Assembly: GCA_029964075.1 (NCBI GenBank) | Contig: CM057129.1 | Span: 25,225,430-25,289,429 of the forward strand | Origin: Patiria pectinifera | Lineage: Eukaryota > Echinodermata > Asteroidea > Valvatida > Asterinidae | Direction: 5' to 3' | Length of the DNA stretch: 64,000 nt | Shown here: piece after piece, positions 14,001 to 25,700 of the stretch | How positions within the stretch are numbered: position 1 is the stretch's first letter | Layout of the letters: each line of letters starts with the position of its first letter | Program-made: the position numbers and the translations under genes | The notes under the pieces: model-generated | What the model was told of the DNA's origin: nothing | Database searches by the model: none | The model's input: the letters and a program-made list of their open reading frames with translations, nothing else

Positions 14001-17000
14001 CATGTCATTTGGTTATTTTTCAAAAAGGCAAATATTTAGAGATAAATATTTCATCCAAAAACAGACCCGGTAAACAGTGTTAAATCGCCTTCGCAGCATT
14101 TCTAGTATCCTTCGTTTCAAAAATGGAAATTTTTAGCTCACATCTTGGTGAAAATACCGCTTTCTGTAACTCAAAACGGACATTGAACTCCCATTTATGA
14201 GCTGTTGTTGTAACAACAAAAAATCATCCTCATTGTATCTGACGACTAAATTTAAAAATCAATCGACAAAAAAATCTCTCATGTTTCCACGCAAAAAAGG
14301 AAAGGAATATAAACAACACCAAAAGGTCCCAGAACTTCACCTCACCTCTCCACATACACCGGAATTTTTTTCAATTATTATATATGAAATAAAATTACTA
14401 CCCTAGTAAGAAGTTCAGCTGACCCCTTTTGGATGCTGGTTTTAAGTCGATGACTCACATATGTAGCAGTTAGGGGCGTAATCCTGTTAGGCCTGCCAAA
14501 AGCCCGTCAATTAGCAGGTTAGACTAATTTGTGCTTGTCGCGTGTTCCGTGCAACCATCACTAATTGTGATGCATACACACACCATTACATATTACATAT
14601 TAGGCGACCTTGGGTTGCTTGCATGTCACGGGCAAGGGGTGGTTTAATAATAGCATAGAGCAAGCGCTGCGACACACACAGAGTAAGATGATTTAAATTT
14701 CAAAAGTGAATCGGAAACGAGCGTCTGGGTATAACCTTGGCCTTTATCGAGTAATGATAATCAAACTAATTATTAAAATTAGGCAAAGCGCTAAATTTGT
14801 GTGGTGAAAGTGCTCTTATGTGCGCTTTTTACAGACTACAAGACCAGAAAGTGGAAGTGAATCAGAAAGCGAAATTAATGAGTACACAATGAACGAGAAT
14901 ATGCGAGCAAAATGTAACATAAACCAACTACATTTACAAGTACTTATAATATATTATTGATGTGTGGAATTTTGCCACAAATTGCATACCAAACGGTAAA
15001 ACAGTTAACATTGACTTATGGCTAACTTAAATATTATCTTTGTAAAATTCAACTGAATAACTATTATTCAATTAGTTGGCCGTTAATGTCAGATATAAGA
15101 AATATCAGGTTGCCACATAATCACTGAAGTGGACTAAAATATATGTAAATAAGGTAAATTATTGCGCTTGACATTAATTTGGGCCAGCACTGAATAGCAT
15201 ATTGCATTAGTCGCCAAAATATTTTTCAAATCTTCAGACTATGTTTTTTTCCTCAAATGTTTATCAATTTCAGGATCTAATTGTCGCGAGATCCGCTACA
15301 CACAGCGCGGCTATGGGGCTGATATCGTCTCGAGATTTCCTCGATTTGATCTACGTGAAGCGGTACCCGACCAACAACATGGTGTGCACTCACTCCAAGA
15401 GTATCAAGCGTAAGGATTGTGCACCACGTGACGGCTTCATACGGGGTACCAACTATCATGGCGGCACATTCTGTATACCCGTGGAGGGGTAAGTTAATAT
15501 TGAGGGGGAAATACATCATTAAGTTAATAGACCTTTATCATGCTGCCACCATTTCAGTCATGTTCCCTACTGAATGATAATTTTTTTGTGCAAAAAAGAA
15601 CCAGACTATTTTTCCTTCCAGTCTCGCTTTGGTTACGTTGATTTGAATGGGAAAAAATCAATATGGCCACAACATGATAGTGGTCTATAAGAAGCCTAGG
15701 TGGCTTTGTTCACCAACTGTAGATGGTCAAATTATAGCAAAATAAGGAAAAGGGGTGATTTATTTCAATGTTGGTGCACTGTTATAAAATTGCTTTGTCC
15801 TATGCAACGGTTTATAGTATTTTTTCTGTCAAAAGAACACCTAAAATCCCAGCAGAAACTGTGTTACCGACATTTCTGTGGTTGTACATTTTAGGCGATG
15901 TATATTAACATTGATTTTGTCGTTGAGTTATGTAAATAATTTTCAAATTCTCTGTGATATCTGGCAACGTATTAACTTCATTAGAAGAGAATGTTCTCTC
16001 TGAATCGGAGCTCGTCCCTACTTCCAGTCGAATGAACTGACTTTGGAGATGACGCAGTAAAACACTGCAGTGATAATGGGCAACATCACCACACGCTGCA
16101 GCTTTAAAAGATATGTCGGTTCCTATACCTGATCACGTGACCTTAGCACAACATGCCGCGAGCTACATGGATATGCATACCGGATGATGCAGACCGAGTC
16201 GTTAATGTTGTCACATTATAGCTGGAGGGGAGAGCTCGAGACATAACACTGAATGTCACGCAAACACGGTCCATCATCCGTGGAGGATGGGACGACTAAG
16301 GGGGAAGCAGATTGAAAGGAATAAAGGAACACAACCATTAATAATTAATATACCAAGGCCATATAATTCATAACTATTAGTAATGGAAAGTGTCATTCTG
16401 TCTCTGGCAAAGGCTGTATATATGTCAATAATTGATCGAAGGGATGATTTATTACTAAACCTTCTGGATGATTTTTCAGGGGGAAAAAGGAAAGTGTGGG
16501 TTGCCTACTTTCGTTTCAACAAATGACCTCGGATGTGAATCTACGTTTAATTAAATAAACGTTTAGCACAATTTTCCCGTAGCGTTTAAACGTTTAAACG
16601 TTTAGTCAAGACTTCAAAAAGACTGCCGCCTGTGTCCCAGTATAATGTGCCATAACTGCGGTCACATTTATATACACTTGTATACACTTTAACCACCTTT
16701 TTCCCCATGTTCTTTTGAAGTCTGCAGGCTAAATAAATTAAGAAGAAAAGAATCGTCTGCATTCTGCAAGTGTTGTCGAATCAAATGAACATACACTCAA
16801 GAAATGTCAAGGCCTGAGGAAGATCGTTTATTTATATTTTTTAAGCCCCAATTTTCTTTAAAAAAAAACCCACACCTTTTATTTAACGGAATGCAAACTG
16901 CATCCAAATTCCAAAATATGAAAAACTTTGCCTGCACAAATTTCCCAAAAGCGGCAGCATTCTTGAGCTGCTAGTTATCTGCAGGCTGCCAGAAAAATAG

Positions 17001-20000
17001 TCACATATGATTTCTTGCTACGCAACCGGCAGTCCCAGCCCAGGCATCACAGGGGAGCCTCCTAGCAACATTATTTCTAGGCAACCTGAAGTTGGGCTTG
17101 GTGGAAGGAACGTCATATTCATGAAAGCAGATGGACCCGTGATGAAAGCAACCAATGGCGTATTTATTTGCCGGGAACCGGCTCATTTCATTGGCTGAGA
17201 TACTATCATCGCTGTTTATCATCTAAGAATCTTCCAATTACTGGCGGCAAGTCATCAAAGGATTTAAAGTTCGATGGCCTACAGCTGAACCCAACCGCAT
17301 ATACTTTGTAACAACAAGAGCAGCATTGTATCAATTTGAACAATGCCGCTGTCAATCATTCTCTGGAAGGGCTTTTTCGGAGCTGGATTTTATTTGGGCA
17401 TTTATTTTTCAAAGGCCCGGGGAAAAGTTTATACGAAAAGTGAGGGAAACTGAAATAAACATGGAATTTCACCCCTGTGAAGGCCTGTGTCGTGTACATG
17501 TACATGAATAAATGATAAATAAATGTATTTTCTTTTTTTGTTGTTGGTTTTTATTCGGGGGGTTGATATTCCAAATAATTAATTGAATGCACGTCTTTTT
17601 TAAAACTGGACTGAAGAACAGTAAGGCCGGTATTGCTTGTCCAGATTTTATTCTAAACCAACTTGACAGGGGCCTTTTTTTGACGACTGCGTTACCATTA
17701 CTTGCCGTTGGGGAAAATGTTAACCGACAAGAATTTTAAAAAAGTGCCCTTACCAATGGGTCTGTATTTTACGTTCTACTTGCATCCTTTGGTCGTCAGG
17801 CAACCAAATTTAAATGTTAAAAAAAATAATAAATATCCAACAATTTTATTTTTCGATGTAATTTTTATATACAGGAAGGTTTTTCTGCCAATGATAGCAA
17901 CATTTAATAATGTTCCTACAGAGGTAGATTTTTTTTTTACGTATCACAATATATTTTCATGGGGGAGGGGTGCACTTTTGCGTAAAACGAGCAAATAATC
18001 TACGTTGATATCGCTCTTTAAAAAAACGCAATTTCCTTCCTATAATAAATCCCGTAATGCCAACGCCCCTCAGCTCCCGCCCTAAGATCCAAAAAATAGT
18101 TTTTATTTTACCCCCGCCAACACCAAACACATTCTGGATCATCGTCATCGATTTCCTTGTTTACGGAAGCAGCAGTAATTTTTTTTAAGGGAGCGGCGGA
18201 CTTTACAGCACTGGGGGGGGGGGGGGAATAATCCCAATGCATTAAAATACATCGTTTTAAATAACGCCTTCACTTGAGTAGCTCACGGGGGAGCAGGGTA
18301 AACTTTTTTTCCTCGCCGGTTTTAAAATCATTATGAAAGTGCTAGCCATTGGTTTGATTACTGCACACACCAAGTGATGATTTCAGCAAATACAAGCACA
18401 TTCAGAGAAATATACAGAAATAAGACAGACTCGGAATTGTTTTAAAATTCGGTATTTTAATCAGAATAACCTTAGGAGAGGCGACATCCCCGCCCGGCAT
18501 CGATCTCGGCCCAGCGGCGTATTGAAAAAATCAAACACAACCAATTGTATACACTGTGTATCAATTTGACACAAAACAGTTGCTGATCATGGAACAATGT
18601 ATTAATAAAACTTCTTGGAACGTGATCAACTATAAAATGCGTTTCTAATTCTTTATTAGTTTAACAAAATAAACATCGTAGATTCTTTGTAAATAAAACT
18701 GGAGGGTAGATTGCGCAAAATACAAGGTCCCATTTTTGAAATTTGAGTTCCGTTTAAACGTTTGGGAAAATTTCTAAACGGATTTGATTTCTTTTTCGTT
18801 TACACGTTTACACGTGTAAACGTCACATCCTTAATTGAAAGTATCCTACTCGCTATGATTTCTGGTCTAGATCCAGGCAAACCATCTTATTGCTTTTCCA
18901 GCTTGAAAGTTGAATAAATGGTACAAAGATTGGTTTGGGCAAACATCGTTAAGGTTCTGTCTCGTATCAGCCTCGAGGATAATTACATTGGACTTGATGA
19001 ATCATCGCTCATATCGACGAGCTTTGAAATGTCGCATAACTAACATTGAAAACGTGTTACTCTTGTGCGCCTTAGCAAGCCAAACTGCATCAAACCTTCA
19101 TGTCTCCCAAACACTACAGCTGAATGTTGTATAAGATGAGCCGCATCGGGTGCCATTAGCCCCAGGTTGTTGTTCCTTTGGTGTTTACTCGAGGACCAAG
19201 ACTTGCAATATTGCCTGTAATTTATCTCGGCTGCATGTTCGATACGGTATGACAGGTATATTAGACGCTGCGGGTTAAGAAGTTAACATTTAACCCATTG
19301 TAATAACGCAAGATATCGGGTGTCGTGCTGTGGTGCTGAGGCAGAGGAGAAATCGCCTTGAGCTTGTCAGTGCATCTCGAGATCTGGATAAGGAATGATT
19401 AGGTAATGCAGACGGCTGAAAGAGTCTTGTGGAAATGAAGATGTCAAATCGAAACAGTTTTCTAAGAATTGGGAAACTTGCAGTTATAAGGGGTGATGAG
19501 AAATTGAGCAAAGCCTCTTCAGGTGCTAGCTGTTGGCTATGATATAAATAGCACCATAGACTATGGAGTTACCCACGTTGTGATATCTATTGGCTACCAA
19601 TAGCACCATAGATTAGCTTTTGGCTATTCCAAGTACCCACGTTGTGCTAACTATTGGCTACCAGTAGCACCATAGATTAGATTTTGGCTATTCCAATAGC
19701 ACCATAGACATCTATAGATGGGCCCACGTTGTTCTAGCTGTTGTCTACTAGCACCATAGAGTTTAGACCTCTATGGAGGTACCCACGTTGTGTTAGCTAT
19801 TGGCTACCAGTAGCATCATAGATTAGCTTCTGGCCATTGCAAGCACCATAGTCTATATGGAGGTACCCACGTTGTGCTATAGCTTCTGGCTGCCGATAGC
19901 ACCATAGACCCCTATGGACATATCAACGTTGTGCTAGCTATTAGCTTCCAGTACTTTTGTGTTACCATAGACCTCTATGGAGGTAGCAACGTTGTGCTAG

Positions 20001-22416
20001 CTTCCGGCTACCAACATAGCACAATATACCTCTATGCAGGCTCTCACGTTGTGCTAGATACTGCTACTGTATTACCATAAACTTTTATGGAGGTACCAAC
20101 GTTGGGCTAGCTTCCGGCTACATATAGCACCATAGACCTCTATGGGGGTACCCACAGTAGCTATTGGCTACCAGAACTGTATTACCATAGACCTCTATTG
20201 AGGTACCAACGTTGCGCTAGCTTCTGGTGACCAATGTATAGCACCATAGACCTCTATGGAGGTGCCCACGTTGTGCTAGCTAGTGGCTACCAGTACCCAT
20301 GTTGATACTATGTCACTGAATTTCGATAGGTCACGGTGCTGTTCATTCTCTGTAGAGGTGTTGTAAACTAGAAAAGTATAGTCCCCATTATGTATAGGTA
20401 CGGTACCATAGATATTATATCCGCTCCTAATAGGTACATGTATGGTACCATTTTTGATAGATATGGTTCCCATTTACGATAGCTGTGGCGCCCATTATAC
20501 CCAGCATCCTGAATCCTCAAAATCTATTACTCTGAAAAATTAAAAGAAAAACTATGCGCTACGCGTACGTTAACCGCAATGTAATATGGGTTGGTCTCTA
20601 CTGTCCCGAATTCATTAAACTACTACATACGCATGTGACGGATCTAGGTGGATTAAAAGCTGGGGTTTTAATGTCCCTTAATTTCGCAAATGTTTTCAGA
20701 ACACATGTTATTTTAGGTCCTTTACCCCCTCTTTGCCGACATCTTCTGTCATCCCATGGATCTTGTGCTGTCCGAACCGACAGTAGACCAACCACACTCG
20801 TAGCCCCTAGACAAATATTATCGCAATCCACTGAGCGCTAAATTAGATCACTTCGCCTGAGGTGATATCACCCAGGATGGAGCCGTCAGCGGACCGCAGA
20901 TGGTCGGAGTATACCGTCTCAAGTTGTCCATTGACGGCGGACAGTCAATGAACGTCTGCGCTGCAAGTAATTGCTCCGTGCTCTCTTCCCACTGACCTTG
21001 CAATTAAGAGGGTAGTGGCCATAATTCCAGTCGATTGTTTTCTTAAGTACGACGTTGATCATCATGTAATTTGCTCGAATGATTCACCCTTGATGGTGGA
21101 CTGAGACGGGCGTTTACACTACATGGAGCGCTCACATAATATAGGTCTCAATGACCCGCTAGTTTGTGACTGAATTATTTCCGAATGAAGGTGTGCTTTT
21201 TGGTTATTAAATTTTTTTTAAATATTTTCCTACCAAAAGACTGACACGTCATTAGGTCATTCATGTGTTAAATTTTACAAAGCAAATATTCAATCACTAT
21301 ACGTTCACGCCATACAACGTATTTCTGAACACTCCGACCAACAACTTGAAAAACATACAAGTCATGTTGTATATATTTGAGATGCAGGCGATTTTCCGCG
21401 AAATGTCCGCGTAACATAACCTTAAAATGTAGAGATAATGCACATGTTCTAACGCTCCTAGGTTTATCAGATATCTAGATATGATTATACTGGAGACAAG
21501 CTAGCACGGTCTTACATGACGTTCCCACGGGCAAACCTGTTTGACACATTTAACAGAAATCCAATAAACTCTAATAAATAGTTTATAACAATTTCCAGTG
21601 TTGGGTTTCTTCTGCCTCATTGCGATCGAGTTGTCTGCTGTGCGTGTTGAATAACGACTGACGCCCTCGTTAAAACGCGCACTTCCGGGAAACGGGCGCA
21701 AGATGGAGACGCGACGATACTTGGTGGAAACTGGAAACCCCGATTGTTTCGAGCTATGTCTCCAAACCTGCTGACTGCACTCGGAAAACATTAATTGATT
21801 AAATCTCTGGATGGGTTAGAATTCGTCTACGTGGAGCCAGTCACCATGGATTACTCCAACACCCCCTGTGGGGAGTCAGGGGAACATAATACGTGTAACA
21901 TTCTGATGTACCTGTAATAAATGGTTGTAAACCGCAAATCATTGTCGACGGAAGTTGTTGGAACGGTTGTGAAGCACAGAAGCAGTCAATCAATTATTGT
22001 TCATAAAAAGAAAACCGGTTGAACTCGATTGTCCAGTGATAGAAGTCTGTCAATAATGCATTTGGAACTACATGTATCTACAAATTTGGCTGGAAATATT
22101 AGACTTGATTGCGTCAACTTAGTTTATCGCTTACGGAACCATTCATTTTCGTGATCAAAGGTCAAGTAAAATCATTCTACATCAGTGATGTTGCATCTGT
22201 TGTTCCTGCGAAATTAAGCCATATTCGGTAAATCGGTAAAAAAAAAATTCTTTGGTTATTTTTTGCAGGGAGAGCACCAGGACCCGAGTGGTCAACATGG
22301 TCCAATCCGATCTTGGTGGGATGCTGCCCAAGACTCTGGTAGATTCAGCGCTGCCTAGCAACCTCATCGACTTCTTCGTGGATCTAGATAACGCCCTCAA
22401 GTCAAATATAGAATAA
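4966..22416 (+). CDS. STARD5: START-domain lipid transfer protein, STARD5-like (5 exons)
   Basis: The coding exons are 4966-5052, 9102-9151, 13730-13862, 15274-15488 and 22269-22416. Every intron is GT-AG and the phases join to one 210-residue frame, close to human STARD5 (213 aa). The whole protein is a single START domain, a helix-grip fold that holds one lipid in a hydrophobic tunnel. Recognisable blocks are GLRGKWDKNV (about residues 69-78), SAAMGLISSRDFLDL (about 101-115), the GFIRGTNYHGGTFCIPVEGE segment, and the C-terminal helix LIDFFVDLDNALKSNIE. STARD4, 5 and 6 are all soluble single-domain proteins; STARD5 is my best match from memory. Family members carry sterols, and STARD5 has been linked to cholesterol, 25-hydroxycholesterol and bile acids. 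The chosen ATG has A at -3 and G at +4, and gives a start matching the family. A STARD4 or STARD6 identity is not excluded. Confidence 0.85.
7374..7508. mobile_element. Small hAT-like MITE
   Basis: A 135-bp element starts CAGGGGTGTGA and ends TCACACCCCTG, classic hAT-style terminal repeats. The flanks TAACCTAC and GACCCTAC agree at six of eight places, consistent with an aged 8-bp target duplication. It lies in STARD5 intron 1 and codes for nothing. Confidence 0.65.
9102..9151 (+). CDS. STARD5: STARD5-like exon 2
   Basis: A 50-base exon between CACTAG and GTAAGTATC codes for KDIRVLYKKSAEFDGY plus two bases. It matches the family segment after the Trp-Lys of the first helix, where the first beta strand and the G-x-(L/V)-Y-R block lie. 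Confidence 0.8.
9316..9830 (+). repeat. Direct-repeat cluster with (GTCT)n core
   Basis: Two near-identical blocks (about 9326-9445 and 9664-9790) each contain TTTTAAGCTCTGGCAGGAGC, then TACATGTCAC(C/T)TGGTGGTCGG, then a run of CTGT units, then CCCGAAAAT(T/C)GA(A/C)CAAAA. A related but divergent copy of the first part lies between them (9467-9480). The same order recurs in ATR at 53882-53965, so this is a dispersed family. It lies in STARD5 intron 2. Confidence 0.65.
11479..12010 (-). mobile_element. TTAA-flanked palindromic MITE, family A copy 2
   Basis: The ends are TTAAAGGGAATGTACAAC and TGTATCTTCCCTTTAA. The centre is a perfect 28-base palindrome at 11825-11852, with arms CCAACGCTGGTCGG and CCGACCAGCGTTGG. 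It is opposite in orientation to copy 1 and lies in STARD5 intron 2. Confidence 0.82.
13730..13862 (+). CDS. STARD5: STARD5-like exon 3
   Basis: Begins after CGACAG and ends at a GTAATG donor. It completes the split Val codon and codes for YRAECTLDSSPERILEYILP followed by SPKGLRGKWDKNV, the most diagnostic START motif in this gene. Confidence 0.85.
15274..15488 (+). CDS. STARD5: STARD5-like exon 4
   Basis: Runs from TTTCAG to a GTAAGT donor and codes for 71 residues from DLIVARSATHSAAMGLISSR to the PVEG block. The core sheet of the fold lies here, including the conserved SxRDF(L/V)D strand. Confidence 0.87.
16538..18836. mobile_element. Possible transposon bounded by AACGTTTA-rich inverted ends
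   Basis: The left boundary reads CGGATGTGAATCTACGTTTA followed by repeated AAACGTTTA units (to ~16605). The right boundary, on the opposite strand, reads AGGATGTGACGTTTACACG with the same units (18748-18836). The ~2.1 kb between them has no transposase that I can see. This could be one degraded DNA transposon or two independent short copies in opposite orientation. Confidence 0.35.
19545..20300. repeat. Minisatellite in STARD5 intron 4
   Basis: About 12 imperfect tandem units, mostly 54-62 bases with some of 84-90, share three blocks: CACCATAGACCTCTATGGAG, then (GT)ACC(C/A)ACGTTGTGCTAG, then CT(A/T)(T/C)TGGCTACCAGTA. The first block is itself partly self-complementary (CATAGA-CCTCTATG). It stops just before 20300 and looks like simple local expansion. 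Confidence 0.8.
22269..22416 (+). CDS. STARD5: STARD5-like exon 5 with stop codon
   Basis: Follows TTTTGCAG and completes the split Gly codon. It codes for ESTRTRVVNMVQSDLGGMLP and the C-terminal lid helix, stopping at TAA 22414-22416. Confidence 0.86.
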
Positions 22417-22737
22417 GAACCAGGCAGATGTACGATGGGGTGGGGGATTTGGAAGGATTTATAAACAAGAAAACAGTCTTTCGCTGGTTACACTGTTAAA
22501 TGTTGTTATTGCGCGAATTCAAAACGCGAGGCTGGCGACCAGCCAAATTAACCATTTTCTACTTAGGCCTATATCAGATCCAGCTACATTGTAATGCGTC
22601 TTTAAAGAGCGTTCTAGGTTTGACCGGTTACCCATATTGATTGGTATCAGAACCAATCTTCTGCTTGAAAACAGCTTTAGATGTTTGTTCGATCTCTTGA
22701 AGCGTCACTCTGGACGATTATATACGATTCCAGTCTA

Positions 22738-22743
22738 AATAAA
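22738..22743 (+). terminator. Candidate STARD5 polyadenylation signal
   Basis: AATAAA lies 322 bases past the stop codon and is followed within 10-25 bases by a GT-rich stretch (TGTAGTGTGTAGG), the usual layout of an animal cleavage site. Confidence 0.45.
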
Positions 22744-25700
22744 ATGATTTATGTAGTGTGTAGGCCTAGAGTTCGGGGAGGTAATCCCAAGTATAGCCAA
22801 GTCTTACGGATAATAAGCTAATTTGATTTTCAAGGGGAATATTAGAGTGAGTCTGAAAGACGATGCTCGTTGGAGCTTTTTGAAAGCAATGTTGTGATTC
22901 GATGTTGGTAAGATTTCTGCTGCATGTGAAAATGGCGCGCTTTTATTGTGTCATTCATTGGTAACTTTAAGTACTTTTACGGTATTTTGGCATATGGCGA
23001 AAGCTATATGACTTTATATCTTGTCGTAAAATCGAGTAAACCTGGAAAATTGCATGCACTTTGTGAATTCATATACAATGTTTCCATTTAAAAAATATAT
23101 CCATAAATAAATATTCATATAGCAAAGCCGCTTTTATAAAAAAAAAATCTTGCATTAAGGTCAGAGGTCAACGACTTGCACAACCCAAACTGTTATTTAA
23201 TTTGAACTTGATGGGTGACAATTCGTTGTTATCTAGAGGTTCATTGCATCAGCATGCTGTCCGTGTTTTTCATCAAGGTTTTGAATCAAGACCTGCCAAG
23301 ATAGGCTGGATTGGATTGGCTGGGAGCAATTAAGGAGATTGCGGGATGGATACCCGTATGTCGTCAGGTTAGCGATCTGGTGATTAGGGTAAGCTAGTCT
23401 TGACTCGAGCAGCGATGAAAATGTCGGTAGCATCATAGACATCTATAATGAAAGATTGATGGGTAGTGCCAGGCAGAACCCGTGCAACTGCTCAAATATA
23501 ATCACTTATGTCTATATTTTGTGGCTGGGTAGATGTGAAGTTGGAAGTCAATACCCCTAATTAAAGTTGAAGATGAGAGATTTGAAATAATGTGTTGGGT
23601 TGGGGACTAGCTCCAGGCATAGGGCTTGACCGTTCAATGACATTTGCAAACTTCGTCGCATGATGCAAGTTACCAACTGAAAGAAGTTCACGAGAGAGAA
23701 AAAAAATATTCGAAGTATGTCTGGTGGAGAGTTTATCCTTGGTTGCCCTGCCGCCACGCGTGTTTATAGGCTGTGGTTCGCGTGCTTCGTGCTCCACGTG
23801 GTACGGCAGCCAGCTCGGCAGGAGCAAAATTGATCGGCGGCTGGGGCACTGAGTGGTCGACAACCGTTCCGATGAAGTGAGACTTACCCCAGCAATCGGA
23901 TATGACGCGTGCCACGAGCTAAGACGTAAGAACACACTGCGATGCACGTAGGGGGAGTTGTATTGTCGAGGAGTGTTTGGGTTTTTTAGACGCTCGTCTT
24001 CACCTTGTACTTGGACTGTCCGGTGTATTATCGGTGACGCCCGCTAGCGACGTATGACGAGGCATTGCGGCGGCGGAGAGATAGATCCTGAACACGGCGT
24101 GGCTGGCATCGAGGGCTTGCTAGACCATCAAAACCTCTCTACATCATTTTAATTCATTTCCAACGGGGCCTCTGGGGCCCCCATTTCATCCTGACCATCC
24201 ATTTCATCCGTGTTTCGTACCCGCTATTTTTTTAAGTGTCCAGCAGTCAATTAGAATGACCGAACTGAACTCAAAACTGTTCATTTAATCCTCGAATACG
24301 AGCATCTCTTGCTTGCATTTATAAACGCATGCATAAAGCGAAAACCATTTGACTTTTTCATGCGCAATTATTTCTCCATTATTCCCTCGCTAAATGTCGA
24401 CATAATCGTAGTTAGATAAAAGAGTTGTCATGGTCAGGACAGCGACCAGACAACACGTCATCCCATTAAAATTGATTTCATTCTCTGAGCAGTATTGATT
24501 TCGTCGCTCACAATCTGCCACGATTGCATCACAAAGATTTGGACACTGAATGCCAGAGGTTGTCAAGCTGGGACGTTGGTCTCAGACCAACTTCGAGAGT
24601 AATTAATTTGTTATTGATGCAGAGATTGGCATTTTTGACGCCAAGCTGTAGAATAGATCCCAACATGTACATTTTTCAAATGGATGCCCAAATACGACTT
24701 TTTGAATGTCTGAAAATGTAAAGGAAAGCTGCATGTCGCGCCACCACGAGTTTCAAACTTCATCCATTGTGGATTGAGACTTAAAATGGTGTCATTATGA
24801 GGTCCTCGGATATTAGATGCAGACCAGTAAATTTATTCCTGTAGGCACCAATGATAAATACCACAAACTTGACTGGGGGGGAAAAATCTCACAGGTGATC
24901 AAAACATGCATCAAATGAAAGCTTGATTTCGCCTTCGCTCGTACCCCCGCCCTGCAAACAGGGTGGGGGGGGGGGTACGAGCGAAGATTTCGCCCTCTTT
25001 CACTTTCTGTTCAGTTCTTGGGAGTTCTAACTGTTGATTTTTCCCATCAAAGATGAACACACCCAAAAGCAGTACTGAAGACCATCGCCATTTTGAACAG
25101 CGACCCCCCCCCCCACTCCATTGCAACATAGAGCAACTTTCTGGTCAAATTTCAACCCAAAGTTAACAGAAATACAACTTCACAGACCGGTTCACAACTT
25201 GGGCCTTCATTTCTACCAATTAACCCTCAAGTGCAGGTACCACAAACTCCCTCTTAAGAGAAGAAATGACAGTATTCAAATCGTGATTTGGCTGGCTTGG
25301 GCAATGTGGGCCTATTTACTGGTTTGCAACCTTAGAATCATTGAGACGGGCACAATCGTCTTACGTTGCTCCATCTCCCTTTTAAATGTGATTCACCGGT
25401 TTTAAATGTTCTCAAAACAAGCTCTCATGCTGGAGTTTTTCCTAGTCGATCGCCTGATTTCCCAAAAGCAGGCCATATAAGCGGAAGCCGACGCGACAAT
25501 TTTCAGCGGTAGCCGAACTCGATGCAGTCGGAGACGGGAGGTGAACGAACCCGAACAACGGATCTATAATGATTGATCGTGAGTTGCTCTCGCCTCGTTT
25601 ACTGGGCCCGTCATCACGTTACGGTGCAGGACGATGACTAAGCTTCCCAAACCACGCTGGTCTCAGTCTACACTCAATCTGTGTTAATTGTTTGTGCTGG

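Noticed and set aside
23561..23947. 128-codon open frame, minus strand
   Set aside because: Two other overlapping frames of similar length exist, composition is unremarkable and it has no similarity to any family I know.
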